A stretch of DNA of 40,000 bases from Chrysomallon squamiferum (lineage: Eukaryota; Mollusca; Gastropoda; Neomphalida; Peltospiridae). The notes beneath the pieces are model-generated. The model ran no database searches and was not told the origin of the DNA. It worked only from the letters and a program-made list of their open reading frames with translations. Where the stretch lies: positions 40,426,152 through 40,466,151 of the forward strand of contig CM022665.1 in assembly GCA_012295275.1 (NCBI GenBank), written 5' to 3'. Shown one piece after another: positions 37,985-40,000 of this stretch (position 1 is the stretch's first letter; the number at the start of each line of letters is the position of its first letter). A program made the translations under genes and the position numbers.

Positions 37985-39754
37985 GCATGTAGACACAGTG
38001 CATAATAATGATTCATGTCTTAAATATATATTACATCTACAGATAATTAAAAAAAAAAAAAATGAGTATTGGTGTGACAGTCCTGTTTATAATTTCCACC
38101 ACTAAAAAAATACCTTGTTATCAGCATAATCAACAACAAATATGAAATTACACTGACTGTCAGCATTATCTGTCATAATGATACAGGTAAAGATAGGAAC
38201 AAATTAATAAAACTATTTATAGCTTAAATTAAAATACACAGATACCTGAGGAAAACATATATAATAATTATATTCATTTAAATTACATTGTAAAGAATAA
38301 AATTAAAATTAACTAAATGTTAAATAATTCTCAGTGAAAAGATATTTTGTAAGTGCTATAAAATCTGTCTTCTTAAAAAAAAATTACTCAGAAGAAGAGA
38401 GATAAAATATATGCAAGCCTACTGCAATGATAGGTTAATTAAAAAGTTAATTAATGTTATACACAAAGTAAAATGAGTTAGAAATGTTAGAAAAGACAAG
38501 CTCTGTGTATGAAACAGAACAGTACCTGCCAAAGATGTTCCCACCAAGTCACACAATGTTGGAATGAGAAAAATAAAATGAAAAACTCTGAAATAAAAAA
38601 ATAAAAAAATGTTTTTTTAAGTTCATCATAATATTGTAAGCTACAAATTTAAAATGCACACAAAGAGAAATACACACATATACACATGCACACACACGAA
38701 CATGCATTCATACACACTCACAGACAGAACCACACACACATACAAGTATGCATGTCAGTAGGTAGGTATTTTTTTACTTTATTTTTTGAATAGTTCATAT
38801 AGTTTTTTAATTTTTTAAAAATAAAATTTTATGGACAAATGTATTAATACAAACTTGTTCTGTACTAGTGGTTTTTGTCACCTTGAAAATGTCAGTAGGG
38901 CTTCCTGAAATACAAAAAAAAAAAAATTTATATATTTTTTTTATTATTTTTATAAATATATTATTTATTTTTATTTTTTTACAATTATTATTAATACAAA
39001 CTTGTTCTGTACTAGTGGTTCAATAATGTCACCTTAAAAATGGTTGAGAAAGGAAACATTTTATTGTTATACAATCATACTGCAATAAAATACACAAAAA
39101 ATAAACAATGTTTAAAATTTTACAATTTGACTGAACATATTTTGACTAAATTTAAAATTAATAATTAAAAGATAATATACAAAAAATAAATAAATATATA
39201 TAATAATTCCAATAACAACAACAATTACAACAACAAATACAAAAACAATAGTAATAATAAGTAGTAAAAGTTTAAATGATTTTATTCTGATAGTACAGAT
39301 AATGAAAAAAAAACTAAATATAATAATAAATGGTTGCTATAAATAAAAATTATGAAAGGATATATATACACATATATATATTGTATAACAGTATATGAAC
39401 ATCACATTATCAGTGAAAAGATTACAGATATCACACAAATCTGAAATCAAATTTAAAAAAGAAAGTAATTCATCTGACACAAACTTTCTAAACAAGCGTT
39501 TTTATTTGAATTTGAAAAACAATTCTTAATACTGAATGTGTAAATTCTTATTTATTTTCTCTATGATTTCAGACAGATTTTGCTAGATCAACTATACTTA
39601 GATGAAAAAGATGAAAAAAAAACAACCAAAAAACAATTATACGGTTAAACAATTAAAAAATACCAGTCGTTGGTTTTTTATTTTACCTCTTTTAAATATG
39701 CCTGTCGTTCTCTTCTTCTTGCAATGCTCAGCCCTATCAAACAACACATTTCAC
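33308..39754 (-). CDS. SLC35F6: SLC35F6-like membrane transporter, 5' end outside the window
   Basis: Ten exons join without a frame break: 39687-39754, 38882-38904 (23 nt), 38526-38587, 37643-37722, 37016-37151, 36093-36232, 35054-35234, 34581-34663, 34208-34250 and 33308-33537. Characteristic SLC35F6 segments appear in order: GEMCCLIGL, FLIPTLCDLVGTSL, QMLRGSIIIFAGILS, FHWLGMIVTMLGLVLVG, ASQMVIEELFLK, GMEGTFGF, YLTSIAFYNYFGLAVTKSL, LIDACRTILVW and FLFLLIGTALYNQLV. It belongs to the drug/metabolite-transporter fold, with about ten membrane helices in full length. The human protein is reported at lysosomes and mitochondria; its substrate is unsettled. The C-terminal tail (YDDVKPFYS) is cytosolic and not obviously conserved. 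The N-terminal exon or exons lie right of 40000. An alternative exon for the 23-nt one is at 39033-39079. Confidence 0.93.
33665..33750 (+). repeat. intronic inverted repeat, left arm
   Basis: About 82 bp matches the reverse complement of 38061-38142 with only two or three differences. Shared core words are TTGTTGATTATGCT, AACAAGGTATTTTTTTAGTG and GACTGTCACACCAATACTCA. It lies in the last intron of the SLC35F6-like gene. Confidence 0.93.
37531..37570. repeat. (CT)n microsatellite in a transporter intron
   Basis: About 20 CT units followed by GT and GCAT repeats, 70 bp from the exon at 37643-37722. Confidence 0.93.
37877..37980. repeat. (GAGAGT)n(GA)n microsatellite in a transporter intron
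   Basis: A short GAGAGT repeat runs into about 40 GA units. It is complementary to the (CT)n tract at 37531-37570, on the other side of one exon. Confidence 0.95.
38059..38144 (-). repeat. intronic inverted repeat, right arm
   Basis: Reverse-complement partner of 33665-33750, located in the intron between exons 37643-37722 and 38526-38587. The arms face each other across about 4.3 kb and six coding exons. Confidence 0.93.
38843..39045. repeat. 50-bp direct repeat spanning duplicated splice donors
   Basis: TATTAATACAAACTTGTTCT and the following ACTAGTGGTT occur near 38843-38872 and again near 38991-39020. Each copy is followed by a GTCACCTT(G/A)AAAATG block, which on the minus strand is an exon end plus a GTGACA donor. 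The first copy is the donor of the 23-nt exon. Confidence 0.88.
39033..39079 (-). other. candidate alternative 47-nt exon of the SLC35F6-like gene
   Basis: On the minus strand, attgcag precedes 47 open bases ending TTTTTAAG, followed by donor GTGACATT. The 15 codons read YDCITIKCFLSQPFL plus two bases, and they join the next exon in the same phase as the 23-nt exon. Including both would break the frame. The QPF end resembles the PFNPLLF segment found at this point in vertebrate SLC35F6. The polypyrimidine tract is weak, so it may be an unused relic of the duplication. Confidence 0.4.
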
Positions 39755-40000
39755 CTAAAATAAAAAAAACACTGAAATTTTACTGAACATTAACTATAAT
39801 TCACATGTAATATGTAACTCTTAAAACTGGTCTAAAACACTGTTCAAAGAATTTGAATAAAAAATGAAAGAAAGTAAATAAAATCTAAACTTCTCATAGG
39901 TAAAATCTGGCTTATCTTAAAATGATAATTAAAAATTAAAAAGCTTGGAGATAAGAGAAATGTAAAAGAAGAAGCTAGCCATTTGTTCATTCATTCTCTC
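39755..40000. other. intron of the SLC35F6-like gene at the window edge
   Basis: AT-rich sequence upstream of the first exon that I can identify. The missing N-terminal helices must be encoded beyond 40000. Confidence 0.6.

Overview
This window is animal nuclear DNA: AT-rich, packed with microsatellites, with short coding exons separated by GT-AG introns. The gene content and the lineage-specific tandem family of small claudin-like proteins fit a lophotrochozoan, most likely a mollusc. That assignment is an inference; no species marker is visible.

Layout. (1) About 575-3946, plus strand: a complete three-exon bZIP transcription factor of the ATF3/JDP2/Fos group. Its candidate promoter carries a CRE-type site just upstream of a TATA box. 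(2) About 6756-27790, minus strand: a head-to-tail array of five paralogous four-transmembrane genes related to the PMP22/claudin superfamily, here called A to E from low to high coordinate. B, D and E can be assembled completely (159, 160 and 163 residues). Each has three coding exons, a middle exon of exactly 153 nt and two phase-1 introns. C has the same structure but a 1-nt frameshift in exon 1. A is a decayed copy with no recognisable exon 1. Gene B has two nearly identical last exons because about 1.7 kb was tandemly duplicated between (GTA)n tracts. (3) About 30050-31757: a decayed MULE-like transposase fragment flanked by two diverged direct repeats of about 400 bp. (4) 33308-39754, minus strand: ten coding exons (one of them 23 nt) of an SLC35F6-like membrane transporter. 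The 5' end lies beyond the right edge.

The rest is simple-sequence DNA: (GA)n, (CT)n, (GT)n, (AAT)n, (AAAT)n, (GTA)n, (TATG)n, (GATA)n and poly-T. There is also a probable tRNA-derived SINE, a 22-bp minisatellite whose units resemble forkhead sites, a possible EF-hand exon remnant, an unidentified 88-codon open segment and an AT-rich palindrome.

The strongest candidates for something undescribed are the compact claudin-like array itself (GLF in place of GLW, and a uniform C-x4-C loop), the doubled last exon of gene B, a frame-enforced mutually exclusive exon pair in the SLC35F6-like gene, and an inverted intronic repeat around six exons of that gene. Nothing in the sequence shows that the bZIP factor, the tetraspan array and the transporter form one pathway. 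CRE-type sites near the bZIP promoter and upstream of two array genes are only suggestive.
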